From the NCBI GenBank assembly GCA_943323935.2, contig CALPJR020000006.1, positions 1-14,676 on the forward strand: a stretch of DNA of 14,676 bases, read 5' to 3'. The stretch is from Bifidobacterium breve (lineage in GTDB: Bacteria > Bacteroidota > Bacteroidia > Chitinophagales > Chitinophagaceae). Made by a program: the position numbers and the translations under genes. The notes beneath the pieces are model-generated. The model had not been told where the DNA came from. It searched no databases and was given only the letters and a program-made list of their open reading frames with translations. How positions within the stretch are numbered: position 1 is the stretch's first letter; every line of letters starts with the position of its first letter. This document shows, piece by piece, positions 7,657-14,676 of this stretch.

Positions 7657-8589
7657 ATGAATCCAACCACTATCCCCGGCCTTCTAAATACCTACCACGG
7701 AAAGGTAAGAGACGTCTATTACATTGAAAATGAACTACTTGTAATGATTGCAAGTGATCGAATCTCTGCATTTGACGTCATTTTACCAAAGCCAATCCCT
7801 TATAAAGGACAGGTTTTAAACCAAATTGCCGCCTATATGTTGGAAGCTACCAAGGATATTTGTCCAAATTGGCTCATTAGCACCCCTGCTCCCAATGTAG
7901 CCATTGGTCAAAAATGTACTCCATTTAAGATCGAAATGGTGGTTAGAGGCAATTTAGTGGGACATGCTTGGAGAACTTATCAGTCTGGCTCAAGGACACT
8001 TTGTGGTGTAACACTACCAGAAGGATTAAAAGAAAATGATTTTTTCCCAAGTCCAATCATTACCCCCTCCACTAAAGCAAGTGAAGGACACGATGAAGAC
8101 ATTTCAAAAGATGCCATCATTGCAGCGGGATTGGCATCGGCAGAAGATTGGGCCATTTTAGAAAAATATACCCTAGCCTTATTTGAAAGAGGAAAAACCA
8201 TTGCTGCAAAAAGAGGTTTGATCTTAGTTGATACAAAATATGAATTCGGAAAAATTGGAGACACCATTTATTTAATGGACGAAATTCATACACCTGATTC
8301 TTCTAGGTATTTTTATGCAGATGGATTCGAAGCAAGACAAGCTAGTCAAGAAAAGCAAAAACAATTGAGTAAGGAATTTGTAAGAGAATGGTTGATTGAA
8401 AATAATTTTATGGGCAAGGAAGGACAGACTGTTCCAGCCATGTCTGAGGATTGGATCCAAACCATCTCTAAAAGATATATAGAATTGTATGAGCAAATTA
8501 TTGGCGAGGCATTTAAACCTGAATCAAAAACTGAAGATGAAACGCTTCAACTGATTCGTACAAATTTGAATACTTTAGGAATACAATAA
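7657..8589 (+). CDS. purC: SAICAR synthase (phosphoribosylaminoimidazole-succinocarboxamide synthase)
   Basis: The enzyme joins CAIR and aspartate, using ATP, to form SAICAR in de novo purine synthesis in the cytoplasm. The 310 residues contain the N-terminal ATP-binding part with [10 protein letters not shown] (14-23) and [12 protein letters not shown] (33-44), the central [14 protein letters not shown] (95-108), the substrate motif [15 protein letters not shown] (136-150), and [13 protein letters not shown] (190-202) followed by [14 protein letters not shown] (206-219). At 310 residues it is of the longer form, close to the yeast-type enzyme, rather than the roughly 240-residue E. coli type. 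It stands alone: no other pur genes are near, so the purine pathway is scattered in this genome or lies beyond the window. Its stop codon is inside the left arm of the terminator. Confidence 0.97.
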   Translation: MNPTTIPGLLNTYHGKVRDVYYIENELLVMIASDRISAFDVILPKPIPYKGQVLNQIAAYMLEATKDICPNWLISTPAPNVAIGQKCTPFKIEMVVRGNLVGHAWRTYQSGSRTLCGVTLPEGLKENDFFPSPIITPSTKASEGHDEDISKDAIIAAGLASAEDWAILEKYTLALFERGKTIAAKRGLILVDTKYEFGKIGDTIYLMDEIHTPDSSRYFYADGFEARQASQEKQKQLSKEFVREWLIENNFMGKEGQTVPAMSEDWIQTISKRYIELYEQIIGEAFKPESKTEDETLQLIRTNLNTLGIQ

Positions 8590-8625
8590 AAAAATCCCGG
8601 CCTTGGTCGGGATTTTTTTATTGTA
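8582..8625. terminator. bidirectional terminator between purC and trhO
   Basis: This is an almost perfect 44-bp palindrome: 21-base arms (8582-8602 and 8605-8625) with one mismatch and a two-base centre. The GC core CCCGGCC / GGTCGGG is flanked by seven A on the left and seven T on the right, so it gives a hairpin plus U-tract on both strands. The purC stop codon lies in the left arm, and the right arm ends 3 bp before the trhO stop codon. It serves both convergent genes. Confidence 0.93.
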
Positions 8626-8628
8626 CAA

Positions 8629-9678
8629 TTATTTCACTTCAATATCAATTCCTAGTCTTGGTCTTAATCTTTCTTTAGCTTTATTAAACACCTGCATCCC
8701 CTTCTTAACCCCTTTTCTCAAAGCTTCTTGGGCTTCTAAAGGTAAATGATAGACTTCCTTACATGCAGTGGTGCAACATCCATCAAAGGACTTTGCACAA
8801 GCTTCACATTGTATAAAAAGCAAATGACAGGCGTCGTTCTTGCAATTGGTGTGGGTATCTGCAGGTTTACCACATTGGTGGCAACTCGCAATAATGTCAT
8901 CGGTAATTTTTTCACCTAGACGATCATCAAACACGAAATTTTTACCTTTGAATTTACTTTCTAATCCTGAGGCTTTTATTTCATTTGCATAATGAATCAC
9001 ACCTCCTTCTAAATGAAATACATTTTTAAAACCCTCATGTAACATATAAGCACTTGCTTTTTCGCATCGAATGCCTCCGGTGCAATACATGATAATATTC
9101 TTATCCTTATGTGGCTGCATCATTTCGGCAGCCATCGGCAATTGATCTCTAAAAGTATCCGAAGGAATTTCAATGGCGTTATCAAAATGCCCAACTTCGT
9201 ATTCATAATGATTGCGCATATCAATCACAATGGTATCAGGAGATGCTAATAATTCATTCATTTGTTCGGCATTCACATACTTGCCTTTGTTCTCCATACT
9301 AAAATTGGGATCTTCAATACCATCGGCAACTACTTTCTCTCTGACTTTAATTTTCAATACCCAAAAACTTTTTCCATTGTCATTCACTGCCTTATTCAAT
9401 CGAATTCCTTCGAGAGGTTGAATTGAAAAGAGATAGGCTTTGAATGCTTCGAATAAATGAGAAGGGACACTCACTTGTGCATTGATACCCTCTGTCGCAA
9501 TATAGATACGTCCAAATACCTGCATTGTATTCAATGCTTGGTACATTTCGTCTCTAAATAAAGTGGGATCTGGAATTGGAAAATACTTGTAAAAACTAAT
9601 CGTCCTGCGCTCGAAAGCCTCTTCATAGAGTTTTTGTTTCAATTCTTTGTTTGAAACACGGTTGTGCAGTTGTGCCAT
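8629..9678 (-). CDS. trhO: tRNA uridine-34 hydroxylase, rhodanese family
   Basis: TrhO (formerly YceA) makes 5-hydroxyuridine at the wobble position of tRNAs in an oxygen-dependent reaction, which helps decoding of NNU/NNG-type codons. The 349 residues hold an N-terminal acylphosphatase-like domain (about 25-115, with [15 protein letters not shown] at 56-70), a rhodanese domain (about 135-240, with [15 protein letters not shown] and the active-site loop [11 protein letters not shown], Cys199 and Arg204), and a C-terminal segment with nine Cys between 266 and 306 in CxxC-type spacing, probably a zinc site. The domain order and length fit the family. The start ATG at 9678 has a good promoter 45 bp upstream. 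It converges on purC and shares the terminator with it. Confidence 0.93.
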   Translation of the reverse strand: MAQLHNRVSNKELKQKLYEEAFERRTISFYKYFPIPDPTLFRDEMYQALNTMQVFGRIYIATEGINAQVSVPSHLFEAFKAYLFSIQPLEGIRLNKAVNDNGKSFWVLKIKVREKVVADGIEDPNFSMENKGKYVNAEQMNELLASPDTIVIDMRNHYEYEVGHFDNAIEIPSDTFRDQLPMAAEMMQPHKDKNIIMYCTGGIRCEKASAYMLHEGFKNVFHLEGGVIHYANEIKASGLESKFKGKNFVFDDRLGEKITDDIIASCHQCGKPADTHTNCKNDACHLLFIQCEACAKSFDGCCTTACKEVYHLPLEAQEALRKGVKKGMQVFNKAKERLRPRLGIDIEVK

Positions 9679-9722
9679 ATGGATTTAATTTAAGCTCAAT
9701 TACAGATTAAGCAAATTGACCA

Positions 9723-9754
9723 CAAAGGTAAACTTATTCAGGCTTCCTAACAAA
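9723..9754 (-). promoter_or_regulatory. promoter of trhO (TTTG-N20-TACCTTTG)
   Basis: On the minus strand TTTG (9751-9754) is followed after exactly 20 nt by TACCTTTG (9723-9730), a full match to the Bacteroidota primary sigma-factor consensus TTTG-N19/20-TAnnTTTG. Transcription would start about 35-40 nt before the trhO ATG. The -33 element lies inside the last codons of the upstream membrane-protein gene, so trhO can be expressed independently of the rlmB operon. Confidence 0.6.
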
Positions 9755-10084
9755 TGACCCAGTCAAAGAAGCTAATCCTCCTAATAATGCTCCTACAAAT
9801 GCTGTCACAAGGATTAAAGCAATATAGGAACCACCTAGAGGAAGGATCTGTGCTACTTTGGTAGATAAGATATGGTTATTCGCCAAGTCAATCCCAAAAG
9901 CCAAGCCGGCCCATAAAGCACCAACACCTAAGGCACCTGCAATAAATGATTGCAAGGGTTTAATTGGCAATGCAATGGCGATGATAAGATTGGTTACCAC
10001 AAAACTCCACCAAGGCAAAGTTCCATAAATGCCGATGGCATATGTTACTAATCCTACTAATAATATTGAAAGTATAAATTTCAT
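9734..10084 (-). CDS. small four-helix membrane protein of unknown function
   Basis: I do not recognise a named family. From the ATG at 10084 it has 116 residues; an in-frame TTG at 10123 would overlap the end of the acylase gene and adds a non-conserved-looking piece, so the ATG is preferred. Four hydrophobic segments are visible: about 3-20, 25-41, 46-66 and 85-109. The last is rich in small residues (FVGALLGGLASLTG), typical of tight helix packing. A Pro-Trp-Trp follows the first helix and the tail is basic (FVRKPE). It is probably an inner-membrane protein. It is the last gene of the rlmB-GSCFA-acylase run, 31 bp after the acylase stop, with no terminator visible behind it. Confidence 0.8.
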   Translation of the reverse strand: MKFILSILLVGLVTYAIGIYGTLPWWSFVVTNLIIAIALPIKPLQSFIAGALGVGALWAGLAFGIDLANNHILSTKVAQILPLGGSYIALILVTAFVGALLGGLASLTGSFVRKPE

Positions 10085-10115
10085 TTGAATGTGTTTAAGT
10101 AGATCGATAAATAAA

Positions 10116-12599
10116 TTAAGCAACTGCTTTTTTAAATTGAATATGCCATTTTGTTCTTTCGTTTTGCTTTAGTTTTTCTTTTGGTAAGAACAGCAATCTA
10201 TAATATTTACCAGCTGCCCAATAATCAATAAAACTATCGTAATAAGGACTACCTGGATTGCCACTTTGACCTCCAGGATATAGTCCGTATGCTTCAATTT
10301 CGTCAGTCAAGTGTACAATCATTCTCCAGCTTGGTCCATTGTTTTCTCGAGTTGCATTAATGATATGCTCTCCTCCTCCAATTGGCAAATTCAATCTACT
10401 CAGAACTGGTATTTTTGTAAGGTGTAGAACCCTTGTTGCTTTAAATGCTTCCCAGTTCAATTTATTTTCTTTTTCTAATGCAAGACATTTTAATGTGGCT
10501 TTTTCTATTCCCAAAAGCACTTGGTCTTTCAAGCTTTCAATTTTGTCTTTTGTTCGAATATCATCAGCTACACTAAAATTAGAGTCCCGATTCATTTGCT
10601 CTAATAAAACAAATGATTCTGGATCAGTCAATGGAATCAATGAGCCTGCTAATTCATCTCCCCAAACAGCGTTCTCAACGCTATCCCAAATTAATTTGAA
10701 AATGGTGCTCCCTTTCTCTGAAGGATCGTTGTGTAAATTCCATTGCGTCATCATTCCAACCATTCTTTGTGCCTCTGTGCTTAATTTATTCAGCTCTACA
10801 AACTTCATTAAAGCGGGTCTTGCTTGTTGCGCAAATACATTGAAGTTACTGGTTTGTAAAGCTTGCATATCTTGCGCAGTCAGTTGTGTCCTGCCAGACA
10901 ATTGTTGGTTGACACTGATCCCTCTATACAAAGGAAAAGAACTAGCGGTACCTAAATAATAAGGATAGCTTGCATCGGTTGATTTTTGATTGGCACTACT
11001 TACAAATCCACGCGCAGGATTTAGGATCATTGGATTTTCTTCAAAAGGAATGATGCCCTGCCATTCATAAGCACTATCTGCTCCCGGCATGATAAAGTCA
11101 CCTTGTCTATCCCATCTTGCAACAAAATCCCCTTGTTGTTTAATGGCGATATCGCCCGTCTTGGTGGCTACCACAAAATTTTGTCCAGGACATTTCCATA
11201 ATTGAATCGCTTTAGAATAGTCATCAATATTTTTTGCTCTATTCAATTGATAAAAAGTTTCAACCCCTGTAGATGCATTATGTGCTGTCCATTTAACTGC
11301 AAGATTTTTACCATTGGATTGTGGATTTTGATAATAGGCATCAAACATCACTGGTCCCCAATGACTCATTGAAATATTTTCAATCACATCTGCGCTGTCT
11401 TTTACTTTAATCACTTCTACTCTTTTGGTCATCGACTTCCATGCACCATTATACCAATACTCATTTTGTGTAGTGTCCTTAAATTTTAATTCATAATAAT
11501 CCAATACATCACGTCCTGCATTGGTTACACCCCAAGCTAAACTATCATTGAATCCAATAATCACTGCTGGAGATCCTGGAAAGCTAGCACCATAAGTGCT
11601 ATGTGTAGGGGTTGTGATTTGAACCTCGTACCATAAAGAAGGTAGATTCAATCCCAAATGTGGATCACTCGCTAAAATTGGTTTCCCTGATTTTGTCATA
11701 GATCCACCTACTGCCCAGTTATTACTTCCGTTATTTGGATCTGGTGCTTCTGGTGTTTCAACCATTTTTGCGATATCCACTTGTTGTGTTTTTTTCAAGT
11801 ACACCATATCCGATTCCAATGGCTTTACTGGAACAATACTTGGTTCGGCATAAGCAGTCCCTATTGGAATAATTGGATCCAAGGAATCTTGTTGGTTGAT
11901 ATACAATTGATCAAATAAATCATAGCCTAGATAATCTCGTGTATTAGTCAATTGTAAATCTGCACTTGCTGACCTACCAGTCAAATCATAAGACATAAAC
12001 ATTAAGAATAAATAAGTTTTTTTTGGAGACCAACTTTCTGGCTCAAAATTCATCAACTTGTATTCAAATGGAAGATCCTCTGGTGCTAATTGTTTTAAAT
12101 ATGCATTCACACCAGCAGTGTAGGCGTCCACCGTGGCTTTCATCACAGGATTATTTTCATTGATAAACGCTTCGGTTTGTTCCGCTCCATAAACCATGCC
12201 TAGTCTTCTGAAAAAACGATCAATAGATAATTTATCCGCGCCTGCTATTTCGCTCAATCTTCCTGCAGCCACACGTGTTTGAAAATCCATCTGCCATAGT
12301 CTGTATTTTGCATGTAAATAGCCTTGCACATAATAAGCATCTTCATCATTGTCTGCATAAATGTGTGGGACCAAACGATCATCCATATAGACATCCACAT
12401 CACCTTTCAAATCATTCGCAAGGATGGTGGCATCAAAATTGGTATTCAGTTTTTCTGCGTTTTTCCAAAATCCATGTTGTGGAGATAAAAAATAACCCAA
12501 TCTAGGTGCTTTTGTGCCTCCTAATTTTAATTGGATATTGAGTGTGCATACAAGTCCAGCTGTTACAGTCGCTGACACTAAAAATGGTACAATGCGCAT
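10116..12599 (-). CDS. penicillin-acylase-family N-terminal-nucleophile hydrolase
   Basis: Members of this family hydrolyse amide bonds, for example in beta-lactam side chains or acyl-homoserine lactones, after cutting themselves into alpha and beta chains. The 827 residues begin with a hydrophobic segment (about 4-22), a signal anchor or signal peptide, so the enzyme probably acts in the periplasm. The alpha part includes DVYMDDRLVPHIYADNDEDAYY (two pieces at 69-90) and GYLHAKYRLWQMDFQTR. The autocatalytic site is NNGSNNWAVGG, with predicted cleavage after Gly291 and Ser292 as nucleophile. The beta chain shows DPHLGLNLPSLWYE, GFNDSLAWGVTN and near the end GGQSGNPGSPYYDSF. The length is usual for the family. 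The natural substrate cannot be told from the sequence. It follows the GSCFA gene by 29 bp, in the same run as rlmB. Confidence 0.93.
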   Translation of the reverse strand: MRIVPFLVSATVTAGLVCTLNIQLKLGGTKAPRLGYFLSPQHGFWKNAEKLNTNFDATILANDLKGDVDVYMDDRLVPHIYADNDEDAYYVQGYLHAKYRLWQMDFQTRVAAGRLSEIAGADKLSIDRFFRRLGMVYGAEQTEAFINENNPVMKATVDAYTAGVNAYLKQLAPEDLPFEYKLMNFEPESWSPKKTYLFLMFMSYDLTGRSASADLQLTNTRDYLGYDLFDQLYINQQDSLDPIIPIGTAYAEPSIVPVKPLESDMVYLKKTQQVDIAKMVETPEAPDPNNGSNNWAVGGSMTKSGKPILASDPHLGLNLPSLWYEVQITTPTHSTYGASFPGSPAVIIGFNDSLAWGVTNAGRDVLDYYELKFKDTTQNEYWYNGAWKSMTKRVEVIKVKDSADVIENISMSHWGPVMFDAYYQNPQSNGKNLAVKWTAHNASTGVETFYQLNRAKNIDDYSKAIQLWKCPGQNFVVATKTGDIAIKQQGDFVARWDRQGDFIMPGADSAYEWQGIIPFEENPMILNPARGFVSSANQKSTDASYPYYLGTASSFPLYRGISVNQQLSGRTQLTAQDMQALQTSNFNVFAQQARPALMKFVELNKLSTEAQRMVGMMTQWNLHNDPSEKGSTIFKLIWDSVENAVWGDELAGSLIPLTDPESFVLLEQMNRDSNFSVADDIRTKDKIESLKDQVLLGIEKATLKCLALEKENKLNWEAFKATRVLHLTKIPVLSRLNLPIGGGEHIINATRENNGPSWRMIVHLTDEIEAYGLYPGGQSGNPGSPYYDSFIDYWAAGKYYRLLFLPKEKLKQNERTKWHIQFKKAVA

Positions 12600-12628
12600 G
12601 GCAGTAATTTAGACCTCTAATGTAGCAA

Positions 12629-13630
12629 TTATTTGCTAATGCCGGCCTTAAAAAATGCTAAATGATCTTGAAGGGATAGTGCAGGATGCGCCGCCATCAA
12701 TGTTTCCGTTTTATGAATACAAGATTGGAGGAATTTTTGATGCTCGACCGAACCAATAAAAAAGGGCTTATGGTTCATTGCTAATTGAAGCTCGGAAATT
12801 TGTTTCATGATGGATTGCGTTTTGGGCTCCATATAAGTCTCCACTAATTTATCCCAAACATATCCAGAGGCTGCAAAATTTGGATGCACTAGGTCTTCTG
12901 CATAAAATCGGTAATCTCTTAAATCATCCATCACATATTCATAAGCAGGAAAATAATCCACTTGATTGGATTGGCTCACTAATTCATGTACCGCATGGAT
13001 TAAGACGGCTTTACTTCTATTATTCTCTATCAAGCCCTCTCTTAAATGTCGAACAGGACTGATCGTAAAGACAATATGTAAGTTTGGATTAAAGGCTTGT
13101 AAACGGCTTACCAAATCCTCAAGATGCGCTTGTAATACTTTTGGTTGCATCAAGGATTTATAAAACCAATTGATGGGTCCTTTGTGATTATTGGCAACCA
13201 CTTGACCTTGACCCAAAGGCGCTTCATTGGTCAAATGATACAACCATGCAGAACCTAAAGTAATCACCAAACGATTGGCTGATTTCAAAAAATGATGTGC
13301 TTCTAAAATAGTATGATTGATACTTTCTAATGCGTCCTTTTGATCTATTGCAGAAAATCGACTATGGTGGTTCCAGCTATGCCAAAGTTCATTGTAGTGA
13401 AATAAATCTTCCTCTTTATACATCCTCTTATCCATGATCTCAGTCAATGCATTTGTAACACTTACTGGATTGAATAAAATACCATATGGATTTTCAGACA
13501 ATTCAAATAAATGTGCCTTGAATTTTGCACCAATATTTTCTGTAAAACAGGAGCCAATTAACATCAGCTTATCGCCATATTCAATGGGATATTTAGAGGG
13601 CTTAGCGTCTAATGTTAATTTGAATTTCAT
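12629..13630 (-). CDS. GSCFA-domain protein (SGNH-hydrolase-like)
   Basis: The 333 residues match the GSCFA domain family, which resembles SGNH/GDSL-type esterases. The naming motif appears as LIGSCFTENIG (24-34) with Ser27 as the candidate nucleophile. Further blocks are ENPYGILFNPVSV (46-58), VITLGSAWLYH (122-132), IVFTISPVRHLREGL (186-200) and EDLVHPNFAASGY (245-257), where Asp246 and His249 would complete a catalytic Asp-His pair. No signal peptide or membrane segment is seen, so it is probably cytoplasmic. The substrate is unknown. Its ATG overlaps the rlmB stop codon (ATGA), so translation is probably coupled. The acylase gene follows after 29 bp. Confidence 0.88.
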   Translation of the reverse strand: MKFKLTLDAKPSKYPIEYGDKLMLIGSCFTENIGAKFKAHLFELSENPYGILFNPVSVTNALTEIMDKRMYKEEDLFHYNELWHSWNHHSRFSAIDQKDALESINHTILEAHHFLKSANRLVITLGSAWLYHLTNEAPLGQGQVVANNHKGPINWFYKSLMQPKVLQAHLEDLVSRLQAFNPNLHIVFTISPVRHLREGLIENNRSKAVLIHAVHELVSQSNQVDYFPAYEYVMDDLRDYRFYAEDLVHPNFAASGYVWDKLVETYMEPKTQSIMKQISELQLAMNHKPFFIGSVEHQKFLQSCIHKTETLMAAHPALSLQDHLAFFKAGISK

Positions 13631-14475
13631 TTGAACAATCTTTGCTTCATAGATTCATACAAGACAATACCAGCAGCAACAGAAACATTAAAGGAATCAA
13701 AATTTGTCGCCATTGGAATCTTGAAAAAATAATCTGCAGCCTTGGCCAAATAAGGTTGTACGCCCTTTCCTTCATCACCCATAATGATACAACTTGGAAT
13801 GGTTAAATCTAATTCATGTACATTTTTATCTGCACGCATTTCACTTGTAAAAACCTGAATACCATTCATGTGTAAATCATCCACTGCTTTTAATAAACTA
13901 GTTACACGAACAACATGGATATGTTCCAATGCGCCTGCACTACTTTTAAACGCTTCTTCATTCAATGCACCAACACCTTTGTCTGGTATAATCAAAGCTT
14001 GCGCACCACAACAATGAATGCTACGGCTAATGGCCCCAATATTTCGAACATCTGTCACACCATCCAACATCATAAATAAAGGCGTCTCCCCTTTTGCGAC
14101 CACAAAGTCAATGACTTCTTGTAAGTCTAAATATTTTACATTGGAGATAAATGCAAGCACCCCTTGGTGGTTTGCTTTGGTCATGCCATTGAGTTTTTCA
14201 ATGGGCACCAATTGAACCGGAATAGTATGTGTTTTTGCAAATTGCTTTATCTCATCCAAGCCTTCCCCTTGTGCATTTTTTTGTAGTAAGATTTTTTCGA
14301 TATTCGATCCAGCATTCAAAGCCTCAATCAATGGTTGACGACCAATAATAAATTTACGTTCTGTGGTAAAACTTGGCCTTGGACTAAATTTTCTTTGTCC
14401 ATTGAATTTTCCGTCTGACCTTCCAGATCTATCTGATCGCTCTGACCGAGTCGGTCTATTATTTCTTTCCTGCAT
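13627..14475 (-). CDS. rlmB: 23S rRNA (guanosine-2251-2'-O)-methyltransferase (TrmH/SpoU family)
   Basis: This SPOUT-class enzyme transfers methyl from SAM to the 2'-hydroxyl of a guanosine in the peptidyl-transferase region of 23S rRNA. Of 282 residues, about 1-38 are a low-complexity tail rich in Arg, Ser, Asp and Gly. The N-terminal substrate-binding domain runs from FIIGRQPLIEAL (42-53) to about 125. The SPOUT domain follows: motif 1 DGVTDVRNIGAISRS (138-152, Asn145 and Arg151), motif 2 IIMGDEGKGV (230-239) and motif 3 IPMATNFDSFNVSVAAG (253-269), forming the trefoil-knot SAM site. Assignment to RlmB rather than another SpoU member rests on overall resemblance. It lies downstream of metK, the enzyme that makes its SAM, but a terminator separates them. 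It overlaps the GSCFA start by 4 bp. Confidence 0.88.
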   Translation of the reverse strand: MQERNNRPTRSERSDRSGRSDGKFNGQRKFSPRPSFTTERKFIIGRQPLIEALNAGSNIEKILLQKNAQGEGLDEIKQFAKTHTIPVQLVPIEKLNGMTKANHQGVLAFISNVKYLDLQEVIDFVVAKGETPLFMMLDGVTDVRNIGAISRSIHCCGAQALIIPDKGVGALNEEAFKSSAGALEHIHVVRVTSLLKAVDDLHMNGIQVFTSEMRADKNVHELDLTIPSCIIMGDEGKGVQPYLAKAADYFFKIPMATNFDSFNVSVAAGIVLYESMKQRLFK

Positions 14476-14479
14476 AGGT

Positions 14480-14487
14480 CAAAGTTA
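14480..14487 (-). promoter_or_regulatory. candidate -7 box for the rlmB operon
   Basis: On the minus strand this reads TAACTTTG, an exact match to TAnnTTTG. Only 4 nt separate it from the rlmB ATG, so an mRNA starting from it would be nearly leaderless. The nearest TTG upstream is 24 nt away, slightly beyond the usual spacing, and lies in the loop of the metK terminator. Confidence 0.4.
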
Positions 14488-14495
14488 TGGATTAA

Positions 14496-14539
14496 AATAA
14501 AAATCCCGTCCCAATTTGTGTCGAGACGGGATTTTTATT
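14496..14539. terminator. intrinsic terminator of metK, symmetric on both strands
   Basis: The 15-base arms AATAAAAATCCCGTC (14496-14510) and GACGGGATTTTTATT (14525-14539) are perfectly complementary around a 14-base loop. On the minus strand the hairpin starts 11 bp after the metK stop and ends in a T-rich run. The arms carry A and T runs on both sides, so it could also stop transcription from the other strand, although no gene arrives from there. Confidence 0.9.
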
Positions 14540-14550
14540 CAATCAACGAT

Positions 14551-14676
14551 TTATTTTAAACCAAAGGCTTTTTTAACCTTGGTAACATAATCTAATTTCT
14601 CCCAGGTAAACAATTCCACTTTCATGGTCTTTGTTTTACCATCTGGAGTCGTGAATACTTTAGTCACTGTCTCATT
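14551..14676 (-). CDS. metK: S-adenosylmethionine synthase, C-terminal fragment (cut by window edge)
   Basis: The last 41 codons and stop of a minus-strand gene enter the window from the right. The translated end includes ETVTKVFTTPDGKTKTMKVE and then LFTWEKLDYVTKVKKAFGLK. The final part aligns with the C-terminus of MetK, for example E. coli FPWEKTDKAQLLRDAAGLK as I recall it, with the Trp-Glu-Lys-x-Asp core kept and an insertion before it that I associate with Bacteroidota MetK. MetK makes S-adenosylmethionine from methionine and ATP. The remainder of the gene lies outside, so the motifs of the active site cannot be checked. It is followed by a strong terminator and then rlmB. Confidence 0.72.
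   Translation of the reverse strand, partial: NETVTKVFTTPDGKTKTMKVELFTWEKLDYVTKVKKAFGLK

Noticed and set aside
10339..10959. 206-codon plus-strand open frame inside the acylase gene
   Set aside because: It is antisense to well-conserved acylase sequence, and its translation is Ser/Cys/Phe-rich without domains; it is a shadow of the real gene.
10116..13630. Biosynthetic or antibiotic-resistance cluster around the penicillin acylase
   Set aside because: The family name does not imply beta-lactam activity, and no synthetase, transporter or regulator is nearby.
1..14676. CRISPR array, tRNA, insertion sequence or phage attachment site
   Set aside because: I saw no regular direct repeats, no transposase or integrase motifs and no tRNA-like CCA-ended fold; intergenic gaps are too short to hide such elements.

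Overview
This window looks like ordinary chromosomal housekeeping DNA from a Bacteroidota species, probably of the family Chitinophagaceae (inference). The grounds are an AT-rich sequence, starts without Shine-Dalgarno sequences, promoters of the TTTG / TAnnTTTG type, a TonB-dependent receptor with an N-terminal carboxypeptidase-regulatory-like domain, a long signal peptidase I with an extra N-terminal membrane domain, a GSCFA-domain protein and a 310-residue SAICAR synthase. I see no rRNA, tRNA, CRISPR array, insertion sequence, phage gene, toxin-antitoxin pair or attachment site, and no new multi-gene system.

Layout from left to right. (1) Plus strand: a SirB1/transglutaminase-like protein (23-895) and a methylated-DNA repair methyltransferase (913-1413), 17 bp apart and probably cotranscribed. 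(2) Minus strand: signal peptidase I (1892-3403) followed 4 bp later by cytidine deaminase (1402-1887), whose end overlaps the end of the repair gene by 12 bp. (3) Minus strand: pyruvate dehydrogenase E1 beta (3513-4499), alone and closed by its own terminator. (4) Minus strand: a TonB-dependent receptor (4627-7557) with a strong terminator. (5) Plus strand: purC (7657-8589), divergent from the receptor. (6) Minus strand: trhO (8629-9678), convergent with purC across a shared bidirectional terminator. (7) Minus strand: a tight run in the order rlmB, GSCFA protein, penicillin-acylase-family hydrolase, small four-helix membrane protein (14475 down to 9734), with spacings of -4, 29 and 31 bp. (8) The last 41 codons of metK (14551-14676), minus strand, ending in a terminator.

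The genes serve separate core functions: nucleotide metabolism (purC, cdd), central carbon (E1 beta), protein export (lepB), tRNA and rRNA modification (trhO, rlmB), alkylation repair (ogt), SAM synthesis (metK) and outer-membrane uptake (the receptor). The only cluster with a less obvious logic is rlmB-GSCFA-acylase-membrane protein. The most interesting non-coding structure is the set of four terminators. All have an ATCCC/GGGAT stem base, and at lepB and rlmB the terminator of the preceding gene runs almost directly into a TAACTTT box 4-5 nt before the start codon. No gene-free stretch exceeds 127 bp.
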